Below are positions 24,025 through 31,714 of a stretch of DNA of 37,475 nt, one piece after another. The position numbers and the translations under genes are program-made. The DNA is from Limiplasma sp036645955 (GTDB taxonomy: Bacteria; Bacillota; Clostridia; Christensenellales; Aristaeellaceae): contig JAVXND010000023.1 in assembly GCA_036645955.1 (NCBI GenBank), positions 1-37,475 of the forward strand. Direction: 5' to 3'. Each line of letters begins with the position of its first letter. Position 1 is the stretch's first letter. The notes beneath the pieces were generated by a model. The model made no database searches, was not told where the DNA came from, and worked only from the letters and a program-made list of their open reading frames with translations.

Positions 24025-25220
24025 AAAAGAAGCTATTTGTTGGGTTGGTATTGGCAATTGTGTTGGTGCTGGGGACTGTGACGGCGGTGGCCATGACGTT
24101 GACTGCATTTTATGAAAAAACAATTGAGCAGGAAAGCAAAAACGGTACCATTCAAGATTGGCCTGTTTCTGATAAGGTACTGCTTGTGCAGTGGATGGTG
24201 GACGCGGGCATTGCGCTGGATGAAACGCAGGTTTCGCAGCTTGCAAACAAAGATTTGACCCTTGAGGAGCAGGATCAGCTGGCCATGGATATGATCCTTT
24301 CATACTTTCCGGCAAGAGACAAATGGTTAACAACCATGGATATCATTGCAAAAGAGTATGGCAAATACGAACAGTGGCCGCTCGAACTGCGAGCATGGTA
24401 TACGGCTACCTTGGAAAAATATCAACACGATCAAAAAAATGGTTCGTTTGCGAGAAATGTTTTGCCGCAGGCAGGGGATATTTCAGAGGAGGAAGCAAGA
24501 AATATTGCCCAAAATTGCTTGACCGAGGTGGTGGGATTGGAGGCTACGCAGATCAACACGCTTACCAGCAATGTTTTTTTTCAAGAAGAAACGGGCGGTG
24601 AAAAGACGTTTAGGGCTTGGTATTTCAACTACTATCTGCAAGGGAGTCAGAATCTGCTCTATTACGCATACATTTATAGCGATGGAACGGTGATGGATTG
24701 CGGCAGTACCGAAAAACCTGCAACAACAGCATCAACACTCAATGAGCAATTCTACGAACTAAAAAGATATCATAACAATGACTTTTTTTCCGTGGAAGGC
24801 TTGGCTACATTTGCCAGAGATTTAGCCCCTCAAATCCGCCAAGCAATGGAAACCGGAGGAATTGATAAATGGCCTGCGTATTTTGCCCAGATACCCTATG
24901 CGTTTCCAGCTGAAGGCGCTATTCCCGCAGAGCAGGCGATTGAAATAGGCACACAAGCCATACTCGACAAGTATGGCTGGAGTACAAGCCAATTGGAAAG
25001 CCGATATGAGTATACTTTATCGTATCGGATTTACCCATCGGAGATGCACGAATGGAGACTTGCGTATCGCATTCCGCCAGAAGGAAAGCCAGATGCGTTT
25101 AAACAGTTTCATGCAGGGGAAATTCCTTTTTGCGTTATCGTCAGGGTGGATCCATTTTCTTCATCGGTTATTGACATTACAGAAGGAAATGATTCTAGTA
25201 AGTATTGGTTTGGAGAATAA
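24021..25220 (+). CDS. Membrane-anchored extracytoplasmic protein, PepSY-like regions, possible remnant anti-sigma factor
   Basis: Unrecognised protein of 399 aa from GTG 24021, with GGGAGAGGG just upstream and coupled (GTGA) to the sigma remnant. Residues 1-27 are a lysine-rich start plus one hydrophobic helix ending TAVA, a signal peptide or membrane anchor. The rest is extracytoplasmic and has loosely repeated motifs: a Trp-Pro motif in IQDWPVSDK, YEQWPLELRAW and IDKWPAYFAQ; and ISEEEARNIAQNCL and IPAEQAIEIGTQAIL, each followed by a strand-rich stretch as in PepSY domains. In Clostridia such proteins often follow ECF sigma genes as membrane anti-sigma factors, but a cytoplasmic sigma-binding domain is missing here. 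It may have been lost in the same deletion. An alternative ATG at 23994 adds nine residues. The stretch is richer in A/T than its neighbours. Confidence 0.7.
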   Translation: MKKKLFVGLVLAIVLVLGTVTAVAMTLTAFYEKTIEQESKNGTIQDWPVSDKVLLVQWMVDAGIALDETQVSQLANKDLTLEEQDQLAMDMILSYFPARDKWLTTMDIIAKEYGKYEQWPLELRAWYTATLEKYQHDQKNGSFARNVLPQAGDISEEEARNIAQNCLTEVVGLEATQINTLTSNVFFQEETGGEKTFRAWYFNYYLQGSQNLLYYAYIYSDGTVMDCGSTEKPATTASTLNEQFYELKRYHNNDFFSVEGLATFARDLAPQIRQAMETGGIDKWPAYFAQIPYAFPAEGAIPAEQAIEIGTQAILDKYGWSTSQLESRYEYTLSYRIYPSEMHEWRLAYRIPPEGKPDAFKQFHAGEIPFCVIVRVDPFSSSVIDITEGNDSSKYWFGE

Positions 25221-25259
25221 CAGACAGGTTAGCGTAAGAGGGATCATAAAAATTTAACC

Positions 25260-26372
25260 TTATGGTTGCAAAGGCTTTGAGAAGCCCTGTAAAACATTGC
25301 GAAGCGCCTGTAACGCGCCTGTGGTAAACAAAGAATGGAGCATGCGGCGAACGCTCTTTTTGACCTCGGGGGACAAATCCCGTATGGCTTCCAAAATTCG
25401 GCTGGTGCTTTCGCGCCAATCATCCAGCAAATCGGTTACCTGCTCCGCCTGCGCCGCGTCTATCACGCGGTAAAGCGTGTTTACCAAGAGGCGGCGGTCA
25501 TCCAAGGTCATTTCGCAAAGCCATGCGTGAAGCGCCTCATCGGTCAGCTTCCCGCTCAAATCCAAGCTTCCCAGCTGTACAAAGCGACCGTTTTCAACCT
25601 GCCAGGTCATGGCATCGTGCTGTAAAATGCCGATGGCATGTGCGCGGACAACCGTGTAAATGGGGTGGTAGGCAAGCAGCATGCCCACCACACTGCTTTG
25701 GGGAATGTAGCTTTCAATCCGCGCGCTGAGCAGCTGATAGCCTTCACTCAACATGGTTGTTTCATCCAGCCCAGGGCCGTCAAAGCTATAAACGCGGCGA
25801 ATGCGCTCGCGGGTGCAGGCATCTGCCCATGCGCCCGCATACACGGCAAGGTTGCCGCCCTTGCTGTGCCCGCCCAAAAAGAGCGCGTCCCCGTTTTGGC
25901 GTGCTATGCGCTGTACATATTCGGCGGCTTCCGTTTGCGCGGGAACCGTCATAAAGGACATGTTCAGGTCTTCCTTCCAGCCCGCAAGGCTTAAATCCGT
26001 GCCGCGAAAGGCGACGTAGCTAAAGCCCGCCGAGGGCGGCTCAAAGGTAAGCGCACAAAATTGCGTGACCAATTCATTATCTATGTTGTTAATGTAGTCG
26101 TGCAGCTGCCAGCCTTGGTAGCGAGCAAGACCGGCGCAGACCTCGGTGAGGCGGTAGCGCTTTTGCTGGAAGGGGTCGAGCGCGGCAAAATCGCATTGAT
26201 CGCGCAAAAAGCGCCATGCCTCCAAAAGCGTGCAGCTTTCCCCTTTGTCTAGCTTGCCCTCCATGGGCATGTAAACCAGCTGCGCTAAAATCAAGCTATC
26301 CAAAGCGTCAAAGGGTCTCTCCGCTAAGCTAAGGCCGCCAACAGCGATGGCGTGATCTTGAATGTTGGGCAT
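25260..26372 (-). CDS. DUF2974 (Mbeg1-like) alpha/beta hydrolase
   Basis: Predicted cytoplasmic lipase-type alpha/beta hydrolase, 370 aa. The start at 26372 is preferred because AAGGAGG lies 9 nt upstream; the ORF can be read 22 codons further without a ribosome site. The nucleophile elbow is GGHSKGGNLA with Ser170. An oxyanion-type strand YVAFRGTD lies near 120, and FDGPGLD near 198 could supply the acid. The N-terminus (LDSLILAQLVYMPMEG) and the Lys after the catalytic serine are typical of DUF2974, common in Firmicutes with unknown substrate. It has its own promoter, is divergent from the GT4 gene and converges on the PepSY-like gene with a 39-nt gap lacking a convincing terminator. Confidence 0.85.
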   Translation of the reverse strand: MPNIQDHAIAVGGLSLAERPFDALDSLILAQLVYMPMEGKLDKGESCTLLEAWRFLRDQCDFAALDPFQQKRYRLTEVCAGLARYQGWQLHDYINNIDNELVTQFCALTFEPPSAGFSYVAFRGTDLSLAGWKEDLNMSFMTVPAQTEAAEYVQRIARQNGDALFLGGHSKGGNLAVYAGAWADACTRERIRRVYSFDGPGLDETTMLSEGYQLLSARIESYIPQSSVVGMLLAYHPIYTVVRAHAIGILQHDAMTWQVENGRFVQLGSLDLSGKLTDEALHAWLCEMTLDDRRLLVNTLYRVIDAAQAEQVTDLLDDWRESTSRILEAIRDLSPEVKKSVRRMLHSLFTTGALQALRNVLQGFSKPLQP

Positions 26373-26423
26373 ATCAAAGCGCCTCCTTGTAGGTTTGAGC
26401 AAAGCAACGGGGGGTACCCTTAG

Positions 26424-26452
26424 AGTATAACGGAGCAAGGAGCTTTGTGCAA
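26424..26452 (-). promoter_or_regulatory. Promoter of the DUF2974 hydrolase gene
   Basis: On the minus strand TTGCAC (26452-26447), a 17-nt spacer and TATACT (26429-26424) form a near-consensus vegetative promoter about 50 nt before the start codon. It does not have the TGn extension. Confidence 0.7.
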
Positions 26453-26469
26453 GATGGCGCTGCGCCTCC

Positions 26470-26498
26470 TTGCGCTTTTTGATTAAATTTGATATAAT
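26470..26498 (+). promoter_or_regulatory. Promoter of the GT4 gene, placed for leaderless transcription
   Basis: TTGCGC (26470-26475), a 17-nt spacer and a perfect TATAAT (26493-26498) with TGA upstream. Only 7 nt separate the -10 from the ATG at 26506, so transcription should begin at or within a base or two of the start codon. Confidence 0.7.
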
Positions 26499-26505
26499 CT
26501 CCGCA

Positions 26506-27762
26506 ATGCAAAAGACGACGAAAGGGCGTGTTTCCTTGCTGATCGGCCAATTTTGCGAAACCTATCCCCCTGCCTTGGATGGTGTGGGGCGGGTGATGCT
26601 GGCTTATTGCCAAACGCTGGAGCAGATGGGGCACCGCTGTTTGTATATTGCCCCATTGGATACAGACCGTACCTTGACCACGGATTGTGAAACGCTTTTA
26701 TATACGGGTATGCCCATTCCGGGCGAGCGTTATCGCATTGGCGTGCCCGGCTGGAGCCGCGGCTACCGCAAAGCGGCGCGGGAGCTGCCGTTTGATTTGG
26801 TACACATTCATAGCCCTTTTTTGGCGGGGCGAGCCGCACGCAGAATTGCACGCAGGCGGCACATCCCGATGGTGGCAACCTTTCACAGCAAGTTTTACGA
26901 CGATTTTTACCGCGCAACACATTCGGTGCTTCTTTCAAAGCTTGCTTTGCGCTACGTGCTGGCGCTTTACCGCTCGTGTGATGAGGTGTGGGCGGTGAAT
27001 GCAAAGACCGCGCAGGTGCTGCGCGACTATGGGTATGAAGGGGAAATTGTGATCATGCCCAATGGCACCAATCCCCAAAGCGTAACAGAGGACGAATATG
27101 CCGATGCAATGGCGCGTTTTCCGCTTCGTGAGGGCATTCCCACGTTTTTATTTGTGGGCCAGCTGGATATCAAAAAAAACACGGAAAGCATATTGCGTGC
27201 CTGTGCGCTCATTCAACAGCGCGGCATTGATTTTCAACTGCTGATGGTGGGCTGTGGGCAGGATGAACAGCGTCTGCGCACGCTGTCACGGCAGCTGGGG
27301 CTGGAGGAGAAGGTCAGCTTCACGGGCTTCCTGGGCGACCGCTCCCAAACGCTGTCGCTTTATCGGCGGGCGGATTTGCTTGTATTTCCCTCTGTTTACG
27401 ACAATGCGCCCATGGTGGTTCGCGAGGCGGCGGCCATGGGCACGCCTGCACTGCTGGTGGAAGGAACCTGCTCTGCGGAAGGCGTGGTGCATGGGGAAAA
27501 CGGCTTTTTGTGCCAAAACACGGTGGAGAGCATAGCCGATGGGATTTTGAATGCATTGCCCGCCGCAAAAGAGGTGGGGGAGCGTGCAAGGCAGACCATC
27601 CCCATCCCTTGGGATCGGATTATGAGCGAGGTTGTGATGCGCTATAACCAGCTGTGTGCGCAAAAGCGCGGCACAAAGCGCCAGACTGCGGGCAGACGAA
27701 GGGCAGCAAGCCCTCGCACGCATTCGTTCAGCCGCGGCAAGCGGATGGGGGGCAAGGGCTGA
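26506..27762 (+). CDS. Family 4 glycosyltransferase, possible glycolipid synthesis
   Basis: GT-B fold glycosyltransferase of family 4, 418 aa. The N-terminal domain has VSLLIGQFCETYPPALDGVG, the acceptor-side loop of this family, then FDLVHIHSPFLAG and VATFHSKFYDDF. The nucleotide-sugar domain has LFVGQLDIKKNTESILRAC, VSFTGFLGDR and FPSVYDNAPMVVREAAAMG, in which the first acid of the EX7E motif is replaced by the Asp region. A basic tail of about 30 residues ends the protein and could hold it at the membrane. The layout resembles diacylglycerol or phosphatidylinositol glycosyltransferases; the acceptor is inferred. There is no ribosome site before ATG 26506 and the -10 lies 7 nt away, pointing to a leaderless message. 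The UPF0104 gene follows after 44 nt. Confidence 0.85.
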   Translation: MQKTTKGRVSLLIGQFCETYPPALDGVGRVMLAYCQTLEQMGHRCLYIAPLDTDRTLTTDCETLLYTGMPIPGERYRIGVPGWSRGYRKAARELPFDLVHIHSPFLAGRAARRIARRRHIPMVATFHSKFYDDFYRATHSVLLSKLALRYVLALYRSCDEVWAVNAKTAQVLRDYGYEGEIVIMPNGTNPQSVTEDEYADAMARFPLREGIPTFLFVGQLDIKKNTESILRACALIQQRGIDFQLLMVGCGQDEQRLRTLSRQLGLEEKVSFTGFLGDRSQTLSLYRRADLLVFPSVYDNAPMVVREAAAMGTPALLVEGTCSAEGVVHGENGFLCQNTVESIADGILNALPAAKEVGERARQTIPIPWDRIMSEVVMRYNQLCAQKRGTKRQTAGRRRAASPRTHSFSRGKRMGGKG

Positions 27763-27806
27763 AAGGCCGTACCCCAATCACGGTTTTGAAAGGATGATTA
27801 TTTTCT

Positions 27807-28853
27807 ATGAAAGCCAGCGTGCGCAACCTGCTAAGCCTGCTGTTTATCGCCTTTACCTTGGGGCTCATACTCATAACAGCATTTGGCAGCAATGATCTGG
27901 TCAACGCATGGGAAGTGCTCTTTACGCTTCACGGGGGCTGGCTTTTTGGCGCGCTTTGCTGCTGGTTTAGCTATATGTTTTTTGACGCGCTGGGCTACTT
28001 CTTTTTTTTGCGCAAGCAAAACCACCCTGTTCCGCTGGGCTTTGCGGTGTATGTGTCCTTGATCGGCTTTTATTATGCCAACATCACCCCCGGGGCCAGC
28101 GGCGGACAGCCCATGCAGGTTTACTACATGAAAAAGCGCGACATACCCATAGGCATCGGCACCTCGGGTATTTCCATGAAGCTGATGTGCAACCAGTTCA
28201 TTACGGTGCTATTGTCAACCATTTTGTGGATCGCCAATGCGGATTTTGTGAATGTGCAGCTGGCGGGCGTGAAATGGGCGATTGTGATTGGCTGGATTGT
28301 GAATTTTGCCGCCGTGCCGCTGATTTTGCTGGTGGCGCTTCACAGGCCGCTGGTGCAATCCCTTTTGAACTTTGTTGTGCGCATGGGCGCTAAAATGCAT
28401 TTGATTAAAAATGCGGAAACAACCACGCTCCATTTGAGCCACATGCTGGATACCTACCATGCCAGCGTGCTTCGCTTGGGGCGCGACCCATGGCATATTC
28501 TATTTCAAATGCTGCTTTCAGTCATGAGCATGCTGGGGCTTACCTGCGTGATTATTTGCGTATACCAGGCCTTTGGCTTGAGCGGTACGCCTTGGTATCA
28601 GCTGCTGACACTTTCGTTCTTGCTCTACATCAGCGCCAGCTACACCCCCTTGCCTGGCGCGAGCGGCGCGCAGGAGGGCGGCTTTATGGTGTTTTACCGC
28701 GGGCTGTTTACCGCAGGAACGCTTGGGCTGGCACTGCTTGTGTGGCGCTTTATGACATACTATTTATTCTTGCTGATTGGCGCGGCCATTACCATTGTGA
28801 TGCAAATTCGGTCGAATCAAAAGCGGAGCAAAATGGACGCGGTGGGAAAATGA
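27807..28853 (+). CDS. UPF0104/MprF-type membrane flippase-like protein
   Basis: Polytopic membrane protein, 348 aa, of the lysylphosphatidylglycerol synthase transmembrane (YbhN/UPF0104) family, related to the N-terminal flippase half of MprF. The conserved family segment YYANITPGASGGQPMQVYYM occurs near residues 90-109. The signature near the C-terminus, TPLPGASGAQEGGFMVFYRG, is also present. There is no C-terminal aminoacyl-transferase domain, so it cannot make lysyl-lipid itself. AAAGGA lies 12 nt upstream of the ATG, a somewhat long spacing. It follows the GT4 gene closely. This pairing is common in Firmicutes and suggests that it moves the glycolipid product across the membrane, which is inference. 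Confidence 0.87.
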   Translation: MKASVRNLLSLLFIAFTLGLILITAFGSNDLVNAWEVLFTLHGGWLFGALCCWFSYMFFDALGYFFFLRKQNHPVPLGFAVYVSLIGFYYANITPGASGGQPMQVYYMKKRDIPIGIGTSGISMKLMCNQFITVLLSTILWIANADFVNVQLAGVKWAIVIGWIVNFAAVPLILLVALHRPLVQSLLNFVVRMGAKMHLIKNAETTTLHLSHMLDTYHASVLRLGRDPWHILFQMLLSVMSMLGLTCVIICVYQAFGLSGTPWYQLLTLSFLLYISASYTPLPGASGAQEGGFMVFYRGLFTAGTLGLALLVWRFMTYYLFLLIGAAITIVMQIRSNQKRSKMDAVGK

Positions 28854-28883
28854 TGCTTGCACCATGCCTAAAAATCGACGTTA

Positions 28884-28913
28884 TTGCTATCTGTGTGAAA
28901 ACTGTGATACAAT
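28884..28913 (+). promoter_or_regulatory. Promoter of the acyltransferase gene
   Basis: TTGCTA (28884-28889), an 18-nt spacer and TACAAT (28908-28913), with TGA directly before the -10, form an extended -10 promoter. The predicted transcript starts about 90 nt before the start codon at 29011, leaving a leader that contains a long hairpin. Confidence 0.6.
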
Positions 28914-28928
28914 GAATATCGCAGATGT

Positions 28929-28969
28929 CAAAAGCTTGTTTTTGTGTACAATAAGGTACAAAGCTTTTG
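28929..28969 (+). promoter_or_regulatory. Leader hairpin upstream of the acyltransferase gene
   Basis: CAAAAGCTT (28929-28937) pairs with AAGCTTTTG (28961-28969). Inside, TGTAC (28945-28949) pairs with GTACA (28956-28960) around a 6-nt loop, leaving a 7-nt one-sided bulge. It lies in the predicted 5' leader about 30 nt before the AAGGAGG ribosome site and has no T-run, so it is not a terminator. Its role is unknown. Confidence 0.5.
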
Positions 28970-29010
28970 TCACTCCCCAAATATAGAGATGCTTTCATAA
29001 GGAGGCAGTA

Positions 29011-30492
29011 ATGAATACACAAATGATTTTTCCGTCCCTTTCCGCATTTGCGCCCGAGGAGCAGGCGGCGGCACAGCAGTTTTTGACCCATTTGAGCGAG
29101 CAAATCGCACTACCCGACAGGCATCGCAGGCCCATGGTGGCGGACTTTGAAAAGGCGCTTCTGTATTACAAGCAGCAGGGCTTGAGCCTTGCGGAGGCCG
29201 TTGCACGCTTGGATGCGCCGCGCTTGGGCGATTTTTATTTGAAGGAGCGCACGGATTGGTATCCGCTGGATACGGCGGCAAAAATTTACCCGCTTTCCAT
29301 GGGCTTGAAGCGCATGATGCTCTTTCGCCTGTCATGCTATTTAAAGGAGCCTGTGGTGCCTGAAATCATGCAAATTGCGCTGACCTATACCATCAAGCGC
29401 TTCCCATATTTTGCAACCACCATCAAATGCGGCGTGTTTTGGCATTATGTGGATAGCACCATGCGCCGTTGGGCGCTGGAGCCTGAAACCAAGCTGCCCT
29501 GCTCTGTCATGACCCTTCGGCACGAGGAATCCCCCTCCCTGCGCGTGGTTTACTTCGGCAACCGCGTATCCATCGAGTTTTTTCATGTGCTATCGGATGG
29601 TACGGGCGGCGCGATTTTTCTGCGCACCATGCTTGCGGAGTATTTCCGTTTGCTGGGGCACCCCGTGACCCTTGGCAACGGGGCTTTTGATGTAAACGAA
29701 GCCCCCTCTCCCGTTGAGTGGGAGGATGCATTTCCGGTGGCGGACACGGCTAAAAAAATGGGCAGCTTTAGCGACAAACGCGCTTTACAGCTCAAAGGCC
29801 GCTTAACCTTTGAAAAACCCGCGCGCGTGGTGCAATTCAATTTGCCTGTGAGCTTGCTTAAGCAAAAAGCAAAGGAGCGCCATGTGACCATTAACACGCT
29901 GATGTTTGCCTACCTGTTTATGGCTTGCAAGCAAGCGGCGGAGCCGAACAAGCGCAACCGCAAGCTTCAAATTCAACTGCCTGTGAACATGCGAAAGTAC
30001 TACCCTGTACATACCCTGCGCAATTTCAGCATGTTTAGCTCCATCCGCCTGCACCCTGATGAGGTTACGAGCATTGACGATATTTTGCCCGAAATTGCCA
30101 AGCAGGCGGACGAGGGCATGAGCAAGGAAAATCTTGACCAAACCATTGCCCTATCGCGCCGCTTGGTGAGCCTGCTGCGCTTTGTGCCGCTGGTGATTAA
30201 GCGCCCCATTGCGTATTTGATTTATGGCTTTATGAGCGATGTGGTGTTTACCTCCGTTTTCAGCAACGTGGGCGTGATTCAAACGCCGCCCGAAATGGCC
30301 GAGTTTATTGAAAAGTTTGATGCGATGCTGGGCCCGCCCATCAGCAACAAGGCGGTGTTTTCGCTGTGCAGCTACGGAGAACACGCCGTGCTCACCATTA
30401 CCAAAAACACCCGCCTGCCCGACGTGGAGGAGGCCTTGTACCGCGTTTTGTGCGACGACGGCCTCGAGCCCTATGTGGAAGGGAGCAAGTAA
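29011..30492 (+). CDS. Condensation-domain-like acyltransferase
   Basis: Protein of 493 aa with the fold signature of chloramphenicol-acetyltransferase/condensation enzymes (PapA, alcohol acetyltransferase type), which transfer an acyl group from a thioester to a hydroxyl. The catalytic motif HxxxDG is present as FFHVLSDGTGG, with His192, Asp196 and Gly197; the first His of HHxxxDG is Phe. Residues 1-75 are an extra helical N-terminal region. The second half has INTLMFAYLFMACKQAA and LQIQLPVNMRKYYPVHTLRN, then FSNVGVIQTPPEMAEFIE, the usual SN-G segment. There is no adenylation or carrier domain, so it is not part of a peptide synthetase. AAGGAGG lies 5 nt before the ATG. The next gene starts 1 nt after the stop, so the two are coupled. 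The acyl donor and acceptor are unknown. Confidence 0.78.
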   Translation: MNTQMIFPSLSAFAPEEQAAAQQFLTHLSEQIALPDRHRRPMVADFEKALLYYKQQGLSLAEAVARLDAPRLGDFYLKERTDWYPLDTAAKIYPLSMGLKRMMLFRLSCYLKEPVVPEIMQIALTYTIKRFPYFATTIKCGVFWHYVDSTMRRWALEPETKLPCSVMTLRHEESPSLRVVYFGNRVSIEFFHVLSDGTGGAIFLRTMLAEYFRLLGHPVTLGNGAFDVNEAPSPVEWEDAFPVADTAKKMGSFSDKRALQLKGRLTFEKPARVVQFNLPVSLLKQKAKERHVTINTLMFAYLFMACKQAAEPNKRNRKLQIQLPVNMRKYYPVHTLRNFSMFSSIRLHPDEVTSIDDILPEIAKQADEGMSKENLDQTIALSRRLVSLLRFVPLVIKRPIAYLIYGFMSDVVFTSVFSNVGVIQTPPEMAEFIEKFDAMLGPPISNKAVFSLCSYGEHAVLTITKNTRLPDVEEALYRVLCDDGLEPYVEGSK

Positions 30493-30493
30493 T

Positions 30494-31063
30494 ATGGACG
30501 TTCACATCATTTATCCCGATGTTTGCAAGGAATCCTTTTGGAAGCGCAACCGCGCGGAAATCAACCGTCTTGGGTTTTTGTACCTATCCATTGTGTGCTT
30601 GGTCATTAACCTTTGCGTGGGCGGAATGGCTTGGAGCCTGATTGTGATTGGCGGGCTGGTGGTATTTTATGTTGCTTTTCTGTACCGCCCCTTGGTGGAG
30701 CACACGCTGATTAAGAAGCTTTCCGACGTGGGCATTGCGGTTTGCCTCTATTTGTTTGTGCTGGATGGGGTGATTGGGGGCGAATGGGCGCATTTTGTGG
30801 TGCCTGTGGTGTTTTTTGGACTGCTGACAGCCATTGGGAGCCTGTACCTGATCTTTTTCCAAAAGCAGAAGCGCAATTTTCTGCCCCTTTTTGAATTGGT
30901 GCTGGGCGGTTTGATTTCCGTGCTTTGCGGTTTGGTTGGACTGGTGAAAATGGAGTGGCCGCAATTTGTGGTGGGCGCGGTATCGCTTGCGCTGATTGTG
31001 ATTGGCGTATCCATTTATGCAAAGCCCATGCGGCTTGAATTTCAAAAGAAAATGCACCAGTAA
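30494..31063 (+). CDS. DUF6320-like polytopic membrane protein
   Basis: Small membrane protein, 189 aa, with about six hydrophobic segments after a charged cytoplasmic N-terminus (VHIIYPDVCKESFWKRNRAE). It resembles the membrane part of DUF6320 proteins, which in Clostridia commonly sit next to condensation-like acyltransferases and which usually, as I recall, begin with a zinc-ribbon (CxxC) region. That region is absent here. GAAGGGAG lies about 9 nt upstream of the ATG, and the start is 1 nt after the acyltransferase stop, so both should be made together. A role as membrane partner or acyl/lipid carrier for the acyltransferase is plausible but inferred. No known catalytic motif is visible. 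Confidence 0.68.
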   Translation: MDVHIIYPDVCKESFWKRNRAEINRLGFLYLSIVCLVINLCVGGMAWSLIVIGGLVVFYVAFLYRPLVEHTLIKKLSDVGIAVCLYLFVLDGVIGGEWAHFVVPVVFFGLLTAIGSLYLIFFQKQKRNFLPLFELVLGGLISVLCGLVGLVKMEWPQFVVGAVSLALIVIGVSIYAKPMRLEFQKKMHQ

Positions 31064-31093
31064 CCTGCGGCCCTGTGACGCTTTTTTCCCTTC

Positions 31094-31122
31094 TTGTTTC
31101 ACGCTCAAACCCGTGCTACAAT
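31094..31122 (+). promoter_or_regulatory. Promoter of the queH-birA-nnr operon
   Basis: TTGTTT (31094-31099), a 17-nt spacer and TACAAT (31117-31122), with TGC directly upstream, form an extended -10 promoter. It gives a leader of about 17 nt before the queH ATG. All six downstream genes lie on the same strand with gaps of under 30 nt, so this may serve the whole run to 37061. Confidence 0.65.
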
Positions 31123-31144
31123 GAAGCGGAGGGATGTGATTGCT

Positions 31145-31714
31145 ATGAAACTGCTACTGCATATTTGCTGTGCGCCCTGCTCCATCACCTGCATTGACAC
31201 ATTGCGCGGCGAGGGGATCGAGCCTGTGGGCTTTTGGGATAACCCCAACATTCACCCATACACAGAGTACCGCAGCCGCAAAAACGCGCTGATTGAATAC
31301 GCCAAGCAAATCAATTTGGCGCTTGTTTTGCATGGGGATTATGGGCTTAGACCCTTTGTTGGCGAGGTGGCGGCCGATCTGGACGGGCGCTGCAGCAAAT
31401 GCTATGAAATGCGCATGCGCGGGGCGGCACGCTATGCCGCTGAAAACGGCTTTACACACTTTTCATCCACGCTGTTTGTAAGCCCTTATCAAAACCATGA
31501 GCTGCTCAAAGCCGCCGCAGAGCGTGCGGCGGAGGAATTTGGCATTTCGTTTTTGTACCGTGATTTTAGGCCGCGCTTTCGCGAGGGGCAAAATAGCGCT
31601 CGTGAAATGGGGCTGTACATGCAAAAATATTGTGGCTGTGTTTTTAGCGAGGAGGAGCGCTACCGTAAGCGCAAGCCTGCCGCAAAAGCGCAGGAACAGG
31701 AGGGAAAGGCATGA
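31145..31714 (+). CDS. queH: Epoxyqueuosine reductase QueH
   Basis: Reductase of 189 aa that converts epoxyqueuosine to queuosine in tRNA, the non-B12 alternative to QueG. Family cysteines are all present: HICCAPCS (Cys8, Cys9, Cys12), GRCSKCYEMRM, and YMQKYCGCVFSEEERYR near the C-terminus; they hold an iron-sulfur cluster and the redox pair. FWDNPNIHPYTEYRSRK and the STLFVSPYQNHE stretch are also typical. ATG 31145 is chosen with GGAGGG 11 nt upstream; an in-frame GTG at 31136 is too close to that site. The stop overlaps the birA start (ATGA). It is the first gene of the terminal operon. No other queuosine genes are in the window, so preQ1 or queuine must come from genes elsewhere or from salvage. 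Confidence 0.92.
   Translation: MKLLLHICCAPCSITCIDTLRGEGIEPVGFWDNPNIHPYTEYRSRKNALIEYAKQINLALVLHGDYGLRPFVGEVAADLDGRCSKCYEMRMRGAARYAAENGFTHFSSTLFVSPYQNHELLKAAAERAAEEFGISFLYRDFRPRFREGQNSAREMGLYMQKYCGCVFSEEERYRKRKPAAKAQEQEGKA

Noticed and set aside
25221..25262. Weak hairpins (AGGTTA/TAACCT and AACC/GGTT) between convergent genes as terminators
   Set aside because: Stems of 4-6 bp, with a large loop in one case, are too weak to call.
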